From: Hominiventricola aquisgranensis
GTDB lineage: Bacteria; Bacillota; Clostridia; Lachnospirales; Lachnospiraceae
Reading direction: 5' to 3'
NCBI RefSeq assembly: GCF_040096225.1
Contig: NZ_JBBMFC010000001.1
Span: 152,163-216,162, forward strand
Length of the DNA stretch: 64,000 nt
In this document: positions 53,372 through 62,353 of the stretch, one piece after another
Numbering within the stretch: position 1 is the first letter of the stretch
How the letters are laid out: every line of letters starts with the position of its first letter
Program-made: the position numbers and the translations under genes
Notes under the pieces: model-generated
The model's input: only the letters and a program-made list of their open reading frames with translations
The model's database searches: none
What the model was told of the DNA's origin: nothing

Positions 53372-53665
53372 ATGGCAACAACATTAGTACAAGTTAGAAT
53401 TGATGACGAATTGAAAAATCAGGCAACTGCGGTGTATGACGCATTAGGAATAGATTTATCGACAGCGGTGCGAATGTTTTTAAAAAGATCAGTAATGGTT
53501 AATGGTGTTCCTTTTAATATGACTTTGCCGAAAAAAGATTATAAGGCTGAAAGAGCAGTAAGGGCTCTTCAGGAACTTAGTAATGCAGCGATTGAAAATG
53601 GAACTTCAGAGATGACACTGGAAGAGATCAATGCTGAAATTGATGCAGTTAGAAAACTAAAATAA
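53372..53665 (+). CDS. RelB/DinJ-family antitoxin
   Basis: 97 residues. Ribbon-helix-helix N-terminus TTLVQVRIDDELKNQATAVY, then DALGIDLSTAVRMFLKRSV and GVPFNMTLP, the RelB/DinJ signature. The C-terminal part is Glu-rich and would wrap the toxin. The partner downstream is a PIN protein rather than a RelE/YafQ toxin, a known mixed pairing. It should repress its own promoter. Confidence 0.88.
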   Translation: MATTLVQVRIDDELKNQATAVYDALGIDLSTAVRMFLKRSVMVNGVPFNMTLPKKDYKAERAVRALQELSNAAIENGTSEMTLEEINAEIDAVRKLK

Positions 53666-53674
53666 GGGGGATCA

Positions 53675-54100
53675 ATGCTTTACTACGCAGTAATAGATAC
53701 AAATGTATTGGTTTCCGCTATGCTGAAATTCCAATCTGTTCCTGGACAGATTGCCAATGAGGCACTTTTGGGAGCTTTGATTCCCTTATTAAGTGATGAA
53801 ATAGTTACAGAGTATAGGGAAGTGCTGGCACGACCTAAATTTAAGTTTAATCAAAGAACCGTGGATGCTTTTATCGATGGGATTATTGATAGGGGGATAT
53901 TTGTAGATACGGTTCCAGTTGAAGAAATTATTCCAGATCCTAAAGATGTTGTTTTTTACGAAGTGGTTATGGAAGGACGTAAAGAATATGAAGATGCATA
54001 TCTTGTCACAGGAAATATTAAGCATTTTCCTGCGAGATCTTTTGTTGTTACGCCAAAGGAAATGTTAGATATCATACATAATGAATATAGAATTTATTAA
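53675..54100 (+). CDS. PIN-family toxin (COG1569 type)
   Basis: 141 residues; nine bases separate it from the antitoxin stop, with AAGGGGG upstream of ATG. The PIN active-site acids are visible: YYAVIDTNVLVSAML (Asp8), SDEIVTEYREVLARPKF (Glu) and KEYEDAYLVTGNIKHFP (Glu/Asp at the third and fourth positions). It is expected to be an endoribonuclease, usually acting on tRNA or rRNA, held inactive by the RelB-like protein. Confidence 0.88.
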   Translation: MLYYAVIDTNVLVSAMLKFQSVPGQIANEALLGALIPLLSDEIVTEYREVLARPKFKFNQRTVDAFIDGIIDRGIFVDTVPVEEIIPDPKDVVFYEVVMEGRKEYEDAYLVTGNIKHFPARSFVVTPKEMLDIIHNEYRIY

Positions 54101-54103
54101 AAA

Positions 54104-54133
54104 GGGCATCGAAGAATTTGGTGTCCATTTTTT
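54104..54133 (+). terminator. Intrinsic terminator of the RelB-PIN operon
   Basis: GGGCATC (54104-54110) pairs with GGTGTCC (54120-54126), two wobbles, and six T follow. Confidence 0.65.
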
Positions 54134-54181
54134 ACAGGGATGGGGATAACCCGAATAGGCAAATCTTATGGATGGAGGTGC

Positions 54182-54502
54182 ATGATGATCCCATTAATCA
54201 ACAAAAGAGAAACCGGAATCAATCTGCGCAGAATCATGGATGCGAAGGGCATTACCGTGAAAGATGTGCAGCAGTATCTTGAACTTGGCAGTGTGCAGAG
54301 TATTTATCATTGGTTAAATGGAAACAGTCTGCCGACTATTGACAATCTCTATGCACTCAGTGAATTGTTTCAGATGCCAGTGGATGAGATGATCTGTGGT
54401 AATAGAACGCCTGTCATAAAGCGTTCTATCAAAACCCAGACCGATCAGGACAGACGTCTTTATTCTTATTTTGAAAAAATTACAGAAAAGAAAATCGCAT
54501 AG
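54182..54502 (+). CDS. XRE-family helix-turn-helix protein
   Basis: 106 residues from ATG 54182 (GGAGGTG directly upstream); a longer frame from 54140 lacks a binding site. Helix-turn-helix: TGINLRRIMDAKGITVKDVQ, then GSVQSIYHWLNGNSLPTIDN, then MPVDEMICGN. A basic tail follows. Such small XRE proteins occur as orphan regulators in accessory regions; no operator or partner is evident. Confidence 0.75.
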   Translation: MMIPLINKRETGINLRRIMDAKGITVKDVQQYLELGSVQSIYHWLNGNSLPTIDNLYALSELFQMPVDEMICGNRTPVIKRSIKTQTDQDRRLYSYFEKITEKKIA

Positions 54503-54536
54503 AATTATACTACAAGTTCAATGACAATGAACAGAT

Positions 54537-54581
54537 CCTCCCTTAAAATGGTTATAGAAACGATTTTTGAGGGAGGTTTTT
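54537..54581 (+). promoter_or_regulatory. Hairpin that can hide the ribosome binding site of the next gene
   Basis: CCTCCCTTAAAAT (54537-54549) pairs with ATTTTTGAGGGAGG (54563-54576) with one bulge. The 3' arm is the Shine-Dalgarno sequence GGGAGG for ATG 54584 and is followed by five T, so the structure can act as a terminator or as a translation block. Confidence 0.6.
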
Positions 54582-54583
54582 CT

Positions 54584-55246
54584 ATGAGTGAAAAAATGTT
54601 AGTGACACAGGCACTTGATGAGAGAGATTTATTGGTAAAGAAGATTTCTGATAAGATTGAGAAAGCAAGTTTTGTAGATACGATAAAGCCGAACGAGGAA
54701 AAGGTGTATGCTGGAAGATGTGGAAAGGAAGAATTTGCAAAGGATGCACAAGCAGCTTATCAGCAAATCACGGATCTGATTGACCGGTTCCAGAAGATAG
54801 ATGCGGCTATTGTTGCCTCTAATGCAAAAGCTGAGATTACCACATCTTATGGGGTTTTCACAGTCGCAGGCGCGATTTCTCTCAGAGGAAGACTGCGCGG
54901 CATGGGTGTTTATGAGGATGAGGCAGATTTTGAAGGAAAACTCCAGCGTAAGCTTAAAAATGAATATGATGAAAGAATTCGTTTTTGTGATATCAAAAAT
55001 GGTCAATTGCAGTCAACAGCCGAGAATATGCGTCTCAGTATTCTTGGAAAAGACAGCAAGACAAAGGACGAAAAGCCGCTGGGAGTGGTGGATACGTATG
55101 TGAAAGAAAATACAACGGAGCTGGTGGATCCCCTGGAAGTCCAGAAGAAGCTGAGCGCTCTGGAGGAAAAGAGAAGTACATTGCTTCGGGAACTGGATAC
55201 GCAGATAAAAGTGTCCAACGCAACTACGTTTATTGAGATTATGTAA
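54584..55246 (+). CDS. Coiled-coil hypothetical protein
   Basis: 220 residues from ATG 54584. Predominantly helical and charged: VTQALDERDLLVKKISDKIE at the start, then QQITDLIDRFQKIDAAIVAS, and a C-terminal helix with QKKLSALEEKRSTLLRELDT. The plan (N-terminal helices, I-D-R-F-x-x-I-D-A-A-I, C-terminal coil) faintly recalls DIP1984-type small proteins, but I would not assign it. Its ribosome binding site lies in a hairpin. Confidence 0.55.
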   Translation: MSEKMLVTQALDERDLLVKKISDKIEKASFVDTIKPNEEKVYAGRCGKEEFAKDAQAAYQQITDLIDRFQKIDAAIVASNAKAEITTSYGVFTVAGAISLRGRLRGMGVYEDEADFEGKLQRKLKNEYDERIRFCDIKNGQLQSTAENMRLSILGKDSKTKDEKPLGVVDTYVKENTTELVDPLEVQKKLSALEEKRSTLLRELDTQIKVSNATTFIEIM

Positions 55247-55653
55247 GAGATATGCCCGCATTACGAAAACCTTAAACCCGGCTTCCCGTAACAGGGTTAC
55301 GTTACAAAAGTTGGTTAAGTGAAAAGATGCTGATAACATCTCCAATTTAACGGTTTTATATTTTGTCTGAACTATAACAGAGAAATGGTTAATGATCTTG
55401 TTTATAAATGGTTTTACATCAATGGAGAATTTTCTGCAGACATAGAAATATGTTGAAATCCGTGAAACAGGTTGAGTGTTAAGTCGGTTGACAATAGGTG
55501 ATCCTCACGGCTGTAATGTGGGCTTTTATAATGGTGAAATATAATGAGGAAATGCAGAAAAGAAACTGCAGTAATAGAAGTAATCAATAAAGCCGATACA
55601 GGATTTTTGAATTCAGCATCGGCTTTATCGATTATATAGAGACTTTAAAAAAT
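55247..55653. other. 407-bp non-coding stretch with hcp terminator
   Basis: No credible gene in any frame. A stem ATAAAGCCGAT (55587-55597) / ATCGGCTTTAT (55618-55628) serves as the terminator of hcp on the minus strand and is close to symmetric, so it may work in both directions. A short hairpin CGTAAC-agg-GTTACG lies near 55290-55305. The rest shows nothing recognisable. Confidence 0.65.
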
Positions 55654-57258
55654 CTATTTGCTATGGTTCATCAGCGTTTTAATGTCTTCTTCTGGTGTGG
55701 TGATAGGTGCGATACCATAATTTTCCACAAGAAAGTTCAGAATATTAGGAGACAGGAACGCCGGAAGAGAAGGGCCAAGACGGATATTTTTAATACCCAG
55801 GTGCAGGAGGGTTAACAGGATGCAGACTGCCTTCTGTTCGTACCAGGAGAGAACGAAGGAGAGCGGAAGCTCATTTACAGAACATCCAAATGCATCCGCA
55901 AGTGCCACAGCAACCTGGATCGCACCATAAGCATCATTACACTGCCCCATATCCATCAGTCGCGGCAGACCACCGATTTCTCCCAGATCGAGATCATTGA
56001 ATCGGAACTTGCCACAAGCCAGAGTGAGGATGATGCTGTCAGAAGGTGTCTGTTTCACGAATTCTGTGTAATAGTTTCGACCTGGTTTAGCTCCATCACA
56101 GCCGGCAACCAGGAAGAAATGGCGGATTGCACCTGCTTTTACTGCCTCAACTACAGTTCCTGCATGGGACAGGATGGCTGCATGACCAAAACCGGTTGTC
56201 ACTTTTGTACCGCCGTTGATGCCTGTGAGTATCTGATCTTCTTTGTAACCACCCAGTTCCAGTGCTTTTTCAATGACCGGCGTGAAATCTTTCTTCTCAT
56301 CGATATGGACAGCACCTGGGAAAGCAACTACTTCTGTTGTAAATACTCTGTCAGCGTAACTGCTTTTGGGCGGCATCAGACAGTTGGTAGTGTAAAGAAT
56401 CGGAGCTGGAAGATGATCAAACTCTTTCTGCTGATTCTGCCATGCAGTTCCAAAATTCCCTTTTAAGTGAGAGAATTTCTTTAAGAGTGGATAAGCATGG
56501 GCAGGGAGCATTTCACCGTGGGTATAGATATTGATTCCTTTTCCCTCTGTCTGTTCAAGTAAAAGCTGCAGATCCTTCAGATCATGTCCGGTCACAACAA
56601 TAAAGGGTCCTTTTTCTACGGTAAGAGTAACTGCAGTCGGTTCTGGTGTTCCGTAAGTTTCGGTATTTGCCTTGTCAAGGAGTGCCATGCACTTCAGATT
56701 GATTTCTCCTACTTTCAGCACAACAGGAAGCAGTGCCTCCACACTTTCTTCGTAACCAATCTTAAATAATGCCTCGCAGAAGAACCGATTCACTTCGGCA
56801 TCTTCATAATTCAGAACGTTTGCATGATAGGCATAGGCTGCCATTCCGCGAATTCCGAAAAGAATAAGAGATTTCAAAGAGCGGACATCTTCATCGGCAT
56901 CCCACAGCTGCTGCATATCGTATTCGTCTGTTTTGCCGCATGATGACTGACATTTACTGCAGTCAGGAACCAGTCTTTCTTTCTCGGCTCTGACTTTTTG
57001 TATCATATTTTGAATCGCTGCATCATCAAAACTCACATTTGTAACGGTAGTAAACAATCCTTCGATTATGACCTGCCCGGTTCTTTTGGAAATAGCTGCT
57101 GTATCATCGACAGCTCTTGCCAGACCGATCAAAGCACCCGTCAGTTCATCTTGTAATCTGGCTGTATCCGCCTTTTTTCCACAGACACCGGCATTTCCTG
57201 TGCAGCCGGTACATCCGACTGTCTGTTCACATTGAAAACAAAACATTTTTTTATCCAT
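55654..57258 (-). CDS. hcp: Hydroxylamine reductase / hybrid cluster protein
   Basis: 534 residues. The N-terminal Cys cluster MFCFQCEQT...GCTGC...GVCGK holds C7, C10, C19 and C26 as the cubane ligands. Hybrid-cluster ligands appear in GHDLKDL, ILYTTNCLMPP, FLVAGCDGAKPGRNYYTEF, LTLACGKFRFN and SWYEQKAV. It reduces nitric oxide or hydroxylamine and is induced by nitrosative stress. It is transcribed after the ferredoxin gene and has its own terminator. Confidence 0.95.
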   Translation of the reverse strand: MDKKMFCFQCEQTVGCTGCTGNAGVCGKKADTARLQDELTGALIGLARAVDDTAAISKRTGQVIIEGLFTTVTNVSFDDAAIQNMIQKVRAEKERLVPDCSKCQSSCGKTDEYDMQQLWDADEDVRSLKSLILFGIRGMAAYAYHANVLNYEDAEVNRFFCEALFKIGYEESVEALLPVVLKVGEINLKCMALLDKANTETYGTPEPTAVTLTVEKGPFIVVTGHDLKDLQLLLEQTEGKGINIYTHGEMLPAHAYPLLKKFSHLKGNFGTAWQNQQKEFDHLPAPILYTTNCLMPPKSSYADRVFTTEVVAFPGAVHIDEKKDFTPVIEKALELGGYKEDQILTGINGGTKVTTGFGHAAILSHAGTVVEAVKAGAIRHFFLVAGCDGAKPGRNYYTEFVKQTPSDSIILTLACGKFRFNDLDLGEIGGLPRLMDMGQCNDAYGAIQVAVALADAFGCSVNELPLSFVLSWYEQKAVCILLTLLHLGIKNIRLGPSLPAFLSPNILNFLVENYGIAPITTPEEDIKTLMNHSK

Positions 57259-57273
57259 TTGTGTATTCTCCTT

Positions 57274-57912
57274 TTATTCTAATATTTTTCCATCAATACT
57301 TATTGTTACAACTTGCCATGGTATGAATTTTCCACTGCTTTGAAGGGCTTTTTTTGCTGCCATTTCCAGTCCACCACAGCATGGAACTTCCATTCTTACA
57401 ATTGTCACACTTTGAATGTTGTTATTTTGAATAATCTCGGTCAGTTTCTCACTATAATCCACCTGATCTAATTTTGGACAACCAATTAAAGTTACCTTAT
57501 TTCGAATAAAATCCTGATGAAAGCTGGCATAAGCGTAAGCAGTACAATCAGCTGCGATTAAAAGTTTTGCACCGTTAAAATATGGTGCATTAACCGGAGC
57601 CAGTTTAATCTGTACCGGCCAGTTCTGAAGCTTTGGCACCGAGTGTGCAGACATTGCCTGATTTTTGACAAATAGTTTCTTCTGTGCTTCTTTCACGGCT
57701 TCTTCATCATATGCGGGTGCTTCTCTTTCCTCAAATGAAATGGCACCTGTGGGACATTCCGGAAGACAGTCGCCCAGTCCGTCACAGAAATGTTCTCTCA
57801 CCAATTCCGCTTTTCCGTTAATGATATCAATGGCACCTTCGTGGCAGGCATCTGCACAAACACCGCAGCCGTTGCATTTGTCTTTATCAATCCTGATAAT
57901 CTTTCTTATCAT
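57274..57912 (-). CDS. Two-cluster 4Fe-4S ferredoxin-type protein, partner of Hcp
   Basis: 212 residues. Two ferredoxin motifs lie at the N-terminus: C14-x2-C17-x2-C20-x3-C24 (CNGCGVCADAC) and CDGLGDCLPECPTGAI, whose first pair is spaced wider than usual. A C-terminal domain of about 120 residues has LLIAADCTAYAYASF, LIGCPKLDQVDY and EVPCCGG, a pattern seen in ferredoxins encoded beside hcp. It is the probable electron donor to Hcp. 15 bp separate the two genes. Confidence 0.85.
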   Translation of the reverse strand: MIRKIIRIDKDKCNGCGVCADACHEGAIDIINGKAELVREHFCDGLGDCLPECPTGAISFEEREAPAYDEEAVKEAQKKLFVKNQAMSAHSVPKLQNWPVQIKLAPVNAPYFNGAKLLIAADCTAYAYASFHQDFIRNKVTLIGCPKLDQVDYSEKLTEIIQNNNIQSVTIVRMEVPCCGGLEMAAKKALQSSGKFIPWQVVTISIDGKILE

Positions 57913-57962
57913 TTTTATCCTCCGTCAATAGCATTTAACTTTTGTTTCTGGTAGAATCATAG

Positions 57963-57968
57963 TATAAT
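57963..57968 (+). promoter_or_regulatory. -10 box of the Crp/Fnr regulator gene in the divergent region
   Basis: TATAAT at 57963-57968. The -35 region is poor (TTTGTT at 16 bp), which fits an activated or autoregulated promoter. I see no convincing dyad for the regulator. Confidence 0.45.
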
Positions 57969-58010
57969 AAACACAACTTGTATGTTTGATTTCCAACAGG
58001 AGGAATGATT

Positions 58011-58718
58011 TTGAAAAAATATTTACCCATTCTAAGAAACAGTCCATTTTTTAAAGGTCTTACTGATAACGAGATACTATCCATATTACATTGTGTAAAG
58101 GCTACAACCATTTCAAAAGAGCGAGATTCCTATATTTTCAGAGCAGGGGATTCTACCGAAGTAATGGGACTTGTGGTGTCTGGCTGCGTTCTTGTTATTC
58201 AGGAAGATCTCTGGGGGCATCGGAATATTCTGTCTAAATGTCATACCGGTGATTTCTTTGGAGAACCCTATGCAGCATGCTCTGGGGCTGTCCTGAATAT
58301 CAGTGTGGTAGCGGATGAGGATTGCGAGATTATTTTTTTGAATGTCCAGAGGCTTCTGATTACTTGTCAAACTGCATGTGAACATCATCAGAAGCTGATT
58401 CGTAATCTGGTCAGTGTCCTGGCAAATAAGATACTGATTCTGAACGATAAGATCACACATGTTGGCAAGCGAACAACCAGGGATAAACTATTGTCATATC
58501 TGTCAGCCGAGTCTATCAGACATTCGTCGTTATCCTTTGACATTCCTTTTGACCGGCAGCAGCTGGCGGACTATCTTTGTATTGATCGTGCAGCAATGTC
58601 TACAGAGATATCAAAGTTGCAAAAAGAAGGATTTATAAAAACAAATAGAAATCATTTTGAATTAACTGTTTCTGATGATATGGATTCAAGAACAAAAACG
58701 GGATTTACAAAAGGTTGA
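58011..58718 (+). CDS. Crp/Fnr-family regulator (candidate HcpR-type)
   Basis: 235 residues from TTG 58011. The ATG at 58005 touches the AGGAGG at 57998-58003, leaving one base of spacing; TTG leaves seven, so it is the better start. The N-terminal cyclic-nucleotide-type beta barrel has YIFRAGDSTEVMGLVVSGCV and GDFFGEPYAA. The C-terminal helix-turn-helix reads FDRQQLADYLCIDRAAMSTE, then ISKLQKEGFI. No N-terminal FNR iron-sulfur cysteines are present. It is divergent from ferredoxin-hcp and is probably their regulator. Confidence 0.85.
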   Translation: MKKYLPILRNSPFFKGLTDNEILSILHCVKATTISKERDSYIFRAGDSTEVMGLVVSGCVLVIQEDLWGHRNILSKCHTGDFFGEPYAACSGAVLNISVVADEDCEIIFLNVQRLLITCQTACEHHQKLIRNLVSVLANKILILNDKITHVGKRTTRDKLLSYLSAESIRHSSLSFDIPFDRQQLADYLCIDRAAMSTEISKLQKEGFIKTNRNHFELTVSDDMDSRTKTGFTKG

Positions 58719-58861
58719 ATGTTGGTATTAGTAGAGCCGATCCCATCATTTGGTGTATAGAATACAGGAAAAAGACATAAAATATGTAAATTTTTAATTA
58801 GATTTTAAGCATTTTATGGTACACTGATATAGTATATCAAAAATGGGAAGGAGACTCAAAA

Positions 58862-60382
58862 ATGAACAAAAAAGAAGGAAAAGGGTTAAAGTCTTTTGAT
58901 AAGGGATTTCAAGTGCCTGACACCTACATCATTATCTTTCTGGTAGTTGTTGTCGCGGCACTTCTGACTTTCCTTGTACCAAAGGGATTTTACGAAACAC
59001 AGGATATTTCGTACATGATCAATGGTGTTGAGAAAACACGTACAGTAATCAAAGACGGAAGTTTCCAGTATCTGACAGATGATTCAGGAAATGTAGTAAC
59101 AGAAGGAGTAGCACTCTTTAGTGGAGATGGTGGAACAGGAATCTTCAACTATATGTATAACGGAATCGTAAATAGTTCTGCAATCGAGATTATCGCATTC
59201 CTTATGGTAGTAGGTGGTGCATTTGGCATCATGATACGTACCGGTGCGATTGAATCCGGACTGATCGGATTGATCCGTAAGGCAAAGGGAGCCGAGAAAC
59301 TGCTGATTCCAGTACTTTTCGTACTGTTTTCTCTTGGTGGAGCAGTTTTCGGAATGGGAGAAGAAGCACTTCCGTTTACTATGATTCTTTGTCCGTTATT
59401 TGTAGCAGTTGGATATGATTCAGTTATCGCAGTTCTTGTTACTTATGTTGCAACACAGATTGGTTTCGGATCATCTTGGATGAATCCATTTTCTGTAGGT
59501 ATTGCACAGGGTATTGCAGGTATTGACGTATTCTCTGGCGCAGGATTCCGTATGGTAATGTGGGTAGTATTTACAGCACTCGGCTGTGGAATGACTATGT
59601 TCTATGCAGCAAAGATCAAAAAGACTCCGACAATCTCAATCGCATATAAGACGGATGCATATTTCCGTGAGCAGAATGAAAAAACAGGAATTGACGAAGG
59701 ACATTCATTTGGTCTTGGACACATTTTAGTTCTTCTGACACTGGCTGCTACAGTAGTATGGGTAATTTGGGGAGTTATGACACAAGGATACTACATGCCA
59801 GAGATTGCTACACAGTTCTTCATTATGGGAATTGTTTCCGGTGTGATTGGAGTTATCTTTAAGCTGAACGATATGAGATTGAATGATATTGCAACATCAT
59901 TCAAAGATGGAGCAAAAGACCTGATCGGTGCAGCACTTGTTGTTGCTATGGCTCAGGGCATCATGCAGGTTCTTGGGGGATCTGATCCGACAACACCTAC
60001 AGTTATCAATACAATTATGTATAATATTTCAAATGCACTGTCTGGAGTTTCCGGAGCAGTTGCAGCAGTACTTATGTATCTGTTCCAGTCCGTATTCAAC
60101 TTCTTCGTCGTATCCGGAACAGGACAGGCTGCAATCACAATGCCGATCATGGCTCCACTGTCAGACCTGCTAGGTGTTTCACGTCAGACAGCGGTAGTTG
60201 CATTCCAGCTTGGTGATGCATTTACAAACCTGATTGTTCCTACATCCGGATGTCTGATCGGATCTCTTGCGATTGCAAAGATTGAGTGGTCTAACTGGAT
60301 TAAATTCATGTGGAAATTCCTTGGTGTCTTAATGATTGGTGCAATCATTACAGTTCTTGTTGCAGTTGGAATTGGATTCTAA
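58862..60382 (+). CDS. YfcC/DcuC-family membrane carrier
   Basis: 506 residues, about 12 membrane helices. A start of FQVPDTYIIIFLVVVVAALL, then TFLVPKGFYE, and MGEEALPFTMILCPLFVAVG, FGSSWMNPFSVGIAQGIAGI and VVSGTGQAAITMPIMAPLSD are diagnostic of the YfcC/ArcD-like C4-dicarboxylate carrier group. Substrates of the group include arginine/ornithine-type amino acids or peptides. The isoaspartyl dipeptidase 35 bp downstream suggests uptake of peptides or aspartate derivatives. Confidence 0.88.
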   Translation: MNKKEGKGLKSFDKGFQVPDTYIIIFLVVVVAALLTFLVPKGFYETQDISYMINGVEKTRTVIKDGSFQYLTDDSGNVVTEGVALFSGDGGTGIFNYMYNGIVNSSAIEIIAFLMVVGGAFGIMIRTGAIESGLIGLIRKAKGAEKLLIPVLFVLFSLGGAVFGMGEEALPFTMILCPLFVAVGYDSVIAVLVTYVATQIGFGSSWMNPFSVGIAQGIAGIDVFSGAGFRMVMWVVFTALGCGMTMFYAAKIKKTPTISIAYKTDAYFREQNEKTGIDEGHSFGLGHILVLLTLAATVVWVIWGVMTQGYYMPEIATQFFIMGIVSGVIGVIFKLNDMRLNDIATSFKDGAKDLIGAALVVAMAQGIMQVLGGSDPTTPTVINTIMYNISNALSGVSGAVAAVLMYLFQSVFNFFVVSGTGQAAITMPIMAPLSDLLGVSRQTAVVAFQLGDAFTNLIVPTSGCLIGSLAIAKIEWSNWIKFMWKFLGVLMIGAIITVLVAVGIGF

Positions 60383-60417
60383 AACATGTTCGACTTGAAA
60401 ATTGAGAGTGATTTGTG

Positions 60418-61566
60418 ATGAAATTAATTCAGAATATTGATGTTTATGCCCCACAGCATCTGGGAAAAAGAGATGTCCTTACAATTAATGATAAGATTGT
60501 TAAGATTAAAGATGCAGGTTCTATATCCGCAGATGGATTTCTTTCCGAGGCAGAAATGATCAATGGAGAGGGGTTACTTTTAACTCCGGGATTCATTGAT
60601 AGTCATGTTCATGTACTCGGAGGCGGTGGCGAAGGTGGATTTGCCAATCGTACTCCGGAAGCAACTATGGAAGGACTTACAAAGTTTGGAGTAACAACAG
60701 TTGTTGGCTGCCTTGGAACAGATGGAATCGGCCGTGATATGTGTGCACTGGTTGCAAAGACAAAAGGATTGAATGAGCAGGGAATGTCTGCATACTGTTA
60801 TACAGGCAGTTATCAGATTCCGGTTCGCACGCTGACTGACAGTATTGTGAAAGATATTATGATGATTCAGGAAATCATTGGAACTGGAGAAATCGCGATC
60901 TCCGATCATCGTTCTTCACAGCCGACTTTTGAGGAATTTGCACGTGTCGTTGCGGATACGAGACTTGGTGGTGTTCTTTCCGGAAAAGCTGGTATTGTAA
61001 ATGTTCATCTTGGCGACAGTCCGAGATGTTTAGATCTTATTGAACGAGTAGTAGATGAGACAGAGATACCGGCTTCTCAAATGCTGCCAACACATATCAA
61101 TCGAAATGAGATGCTTTTTGGCAAGGCGATTGAGTATGCGCTGAAAGGTGGAGCAGTAGACTTTACCGGAAATGAAGATATTGACTATTGGGAAGCTATC
61201 TGTGATGAGGTACGTGTATGTAATGGTATCAAACGGATGTTAGATGCAGGAGTAAATCCTGACCGCATAACAATTTCTTCTGATGGACAGGGAAGCCTTC
61301 CGATGTACAGTAGTGATGGTGAATTCCTTGGAATGGGCGTTGGACAGTCCAGCTGCCTTCTGAAGGAAGTAAAGGAATGTGTGTTTAAAACAGAAATTCC
61401 TTTAGAAATAGCTATTTCTACAATTACATCGAATCCAGCAGATATTCTTCGTCTTAAAGGAAAAGGTAAGGTTGAAGAAGGCTATGATGCGGATCTTTGT
61501 ATTCTTGACCAGGAACTTCGGCTTGTTGAAGTAATTGCAAAAGGGAATACAGTTTATACAAAATAA
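60418..61566 (+). CDS. iadA: Isoaspartyl dipeptidase (beta-aspartyl-peptidase)
   Basis: 382 residues from ATG 60418; a GTG three bases earlier is in frame but less well spaced from GAGAG. Amidohydrolase motifs: GFIDSHVHVLGGGGEGGFAN (HxH metal pair), GEIAISDHRSSQPT, NVHLGDSPRCL, LPTHINRNEMLF, and ISSDGQGSLP with the catalytic Asp. This is the IadA layout. It cleaves isoaspartyl dipeptides from damaged proteins. It is cotranscribed with the YfcC-type carrier. Confidence 0.92.
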   Translation: MKLIQNIDVYAPQHLGKRDVLTINDKIVKIKDAGSISADGFLSEAEMINGEGLLLTPGFIDSHVHVLGGGGEGGFANRTPEATMEGLTKFGVTTVVGCLGTDGIGRDMCALVAKTKGLNEQGMSAYCYTGSYQIPVRTLTDSIVKDIMMIQEIIGTGEIAISDHRSSQPTFEEFARVVADTRLGGVLSGKAGIVNVHLGDSPRCLDLIERVVDETEIPASQMLPTHINRNEMLFGKAIEYALKGGAVDFTGNEDIDYWEAICDEVRVCNGIKRMLDAGVNPDRITISSDGQGSLPMYSSDGEFLGMGVGQSSCLLKEVKECVFKTEIPLEIAISTITSNPADILRLKGKGKVEEGYDADLCILDQELRLVEVIAKGNTVYTK

Positions 61567-61590
61567 AGACATTCTTGAATGATATTAGAA

Positions 61591-61670
61591 GAGGGTGTCG
61601 CAAAATCATCAGATTAGATGATAGAGTGATGCCCTCGCTCTATCATCTGTAAAAAAATGTCCGCACCCTC
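61591..61670. terminator. Nested hairpin terminator between iadA and the phage remnant
   Basis: Inner 11-bp stem AGATGATAGAG (61616-61626) / CTCTATCATCT (61638-61648). An outer pair GAGGGTG / CACCCTC (61591-61597 and 61664-61670) encloses it. The inner hairpin is near symmetric and could stop transcription from both sides. Confidence 0.6.
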
Positions 61671-61897
61671 CATTCGTTTTTGTATGCACGAATAACTGTC
61701 GCTATCCTTCTTAAATCAGATTCCTTTTCAATTTCATTCATAACCTTTCCGGCTGCAACAGTCGGCATACTGTAAGTTCCTGTACTAATATCCCTGCCCT
61801 TTGCAAGAATATCCTCTCTCGCCTCTTTATTTCTCATCGCATTCCAGAACTGAATATCATATTCTGGCTGTGCCGTAATCTGCGTATTACTAATCAT
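61643..61897 (-). pseudogene. N-terminal fragment of an HK97-type phage major capsid protein
   Basis: 84 residues from ATG 61897 (minus strand, AAGGAGGAG upstream). The sequence FWNAMRNKEAREDILAKGRD, then TGTYSMPTVAAGKVMNEIEK and LRRIATVIRAYKNEW, follows the start of the mature HK97-fold capsid (S-x-G-G-x-L-V-P and the E-loop region). Normal capsid genes encode about 300 residues or more; this one ends inside the terminator hairpin before iadA. It is a truncated remnant. Confidence 0.65.
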
Positions 61898-61910
61898 AAT
61901 CTTCTCCTCC

Positions 61911-62120
61911 TTAATTTCTGTCGCACACAGGGCATTTATAAAGTCCAAGTGTATTTAATGTCAGCTGTCTCCCAATCTGTTTCAGATGATTGCCACACTT
62001 AGGGCAATGAATTTCATACGCAAATGCCATTTCCTCTGTATGATCATTGCTCGCATGAAGTCTGTACGTTCTCTTTATCTTTCCGGTCTCATTCCGGCTT
62101 AGTTCATCCGTCAAATACAA
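61911..62120 (-). CDS. Small zinc-ribbon protein
   Basis: 69 residues; ends 13 bp before the capsid fragment on the same strand. Two CxxC knuckles, IHCPKCGNHL and LYKCPVCDRN, form a zinc ribbon. The N-terminal half is polar. Such small genes sit upstream of capsid genes in some Firmicute prophages and conjugative elements; the function is unknown. Start at ATG 62120. Confidence 0.55.
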   Translation of the reverse strand: MYLTDELSRNETGKIKRTYRLHASNDHTEEMAFAYEIHCPKCGNHLKQIGRQLTLNTLGLYKCPVCDRN

Positions 62121-62353
62121 CCATGTGAAGTTTATTTTTTGTATGGTATTTCGCTGTATTGGGTGTTAATACCCCGTTCAAATTCGCATTTTTTGTGCGT
62201 GAAAGGGAAGCACCGTTGCCCGGCATAAAAGGTGACAGAGATTTAGACCGCCCCTGGGGGCAAATATCACAGAATCAGAGTGAAAATGACAAAAAAGAAA
62301 AAATAGTACAAAGGAGTCAGCTGTGTGATCACCTTGTCGGAAGGAGAGATACT
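62121..62353. other. Non-coding region upstream of the excisionase gene
   Basis: 233 bp with no credible gene; the long upward extension of the excisionase frame lacks a start. It holds the divergent control region between the zinc-ribbon gene and the integration genes. GAAGGAGAG before 62354 is the ribosome binding site. Confidence 0.4.
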
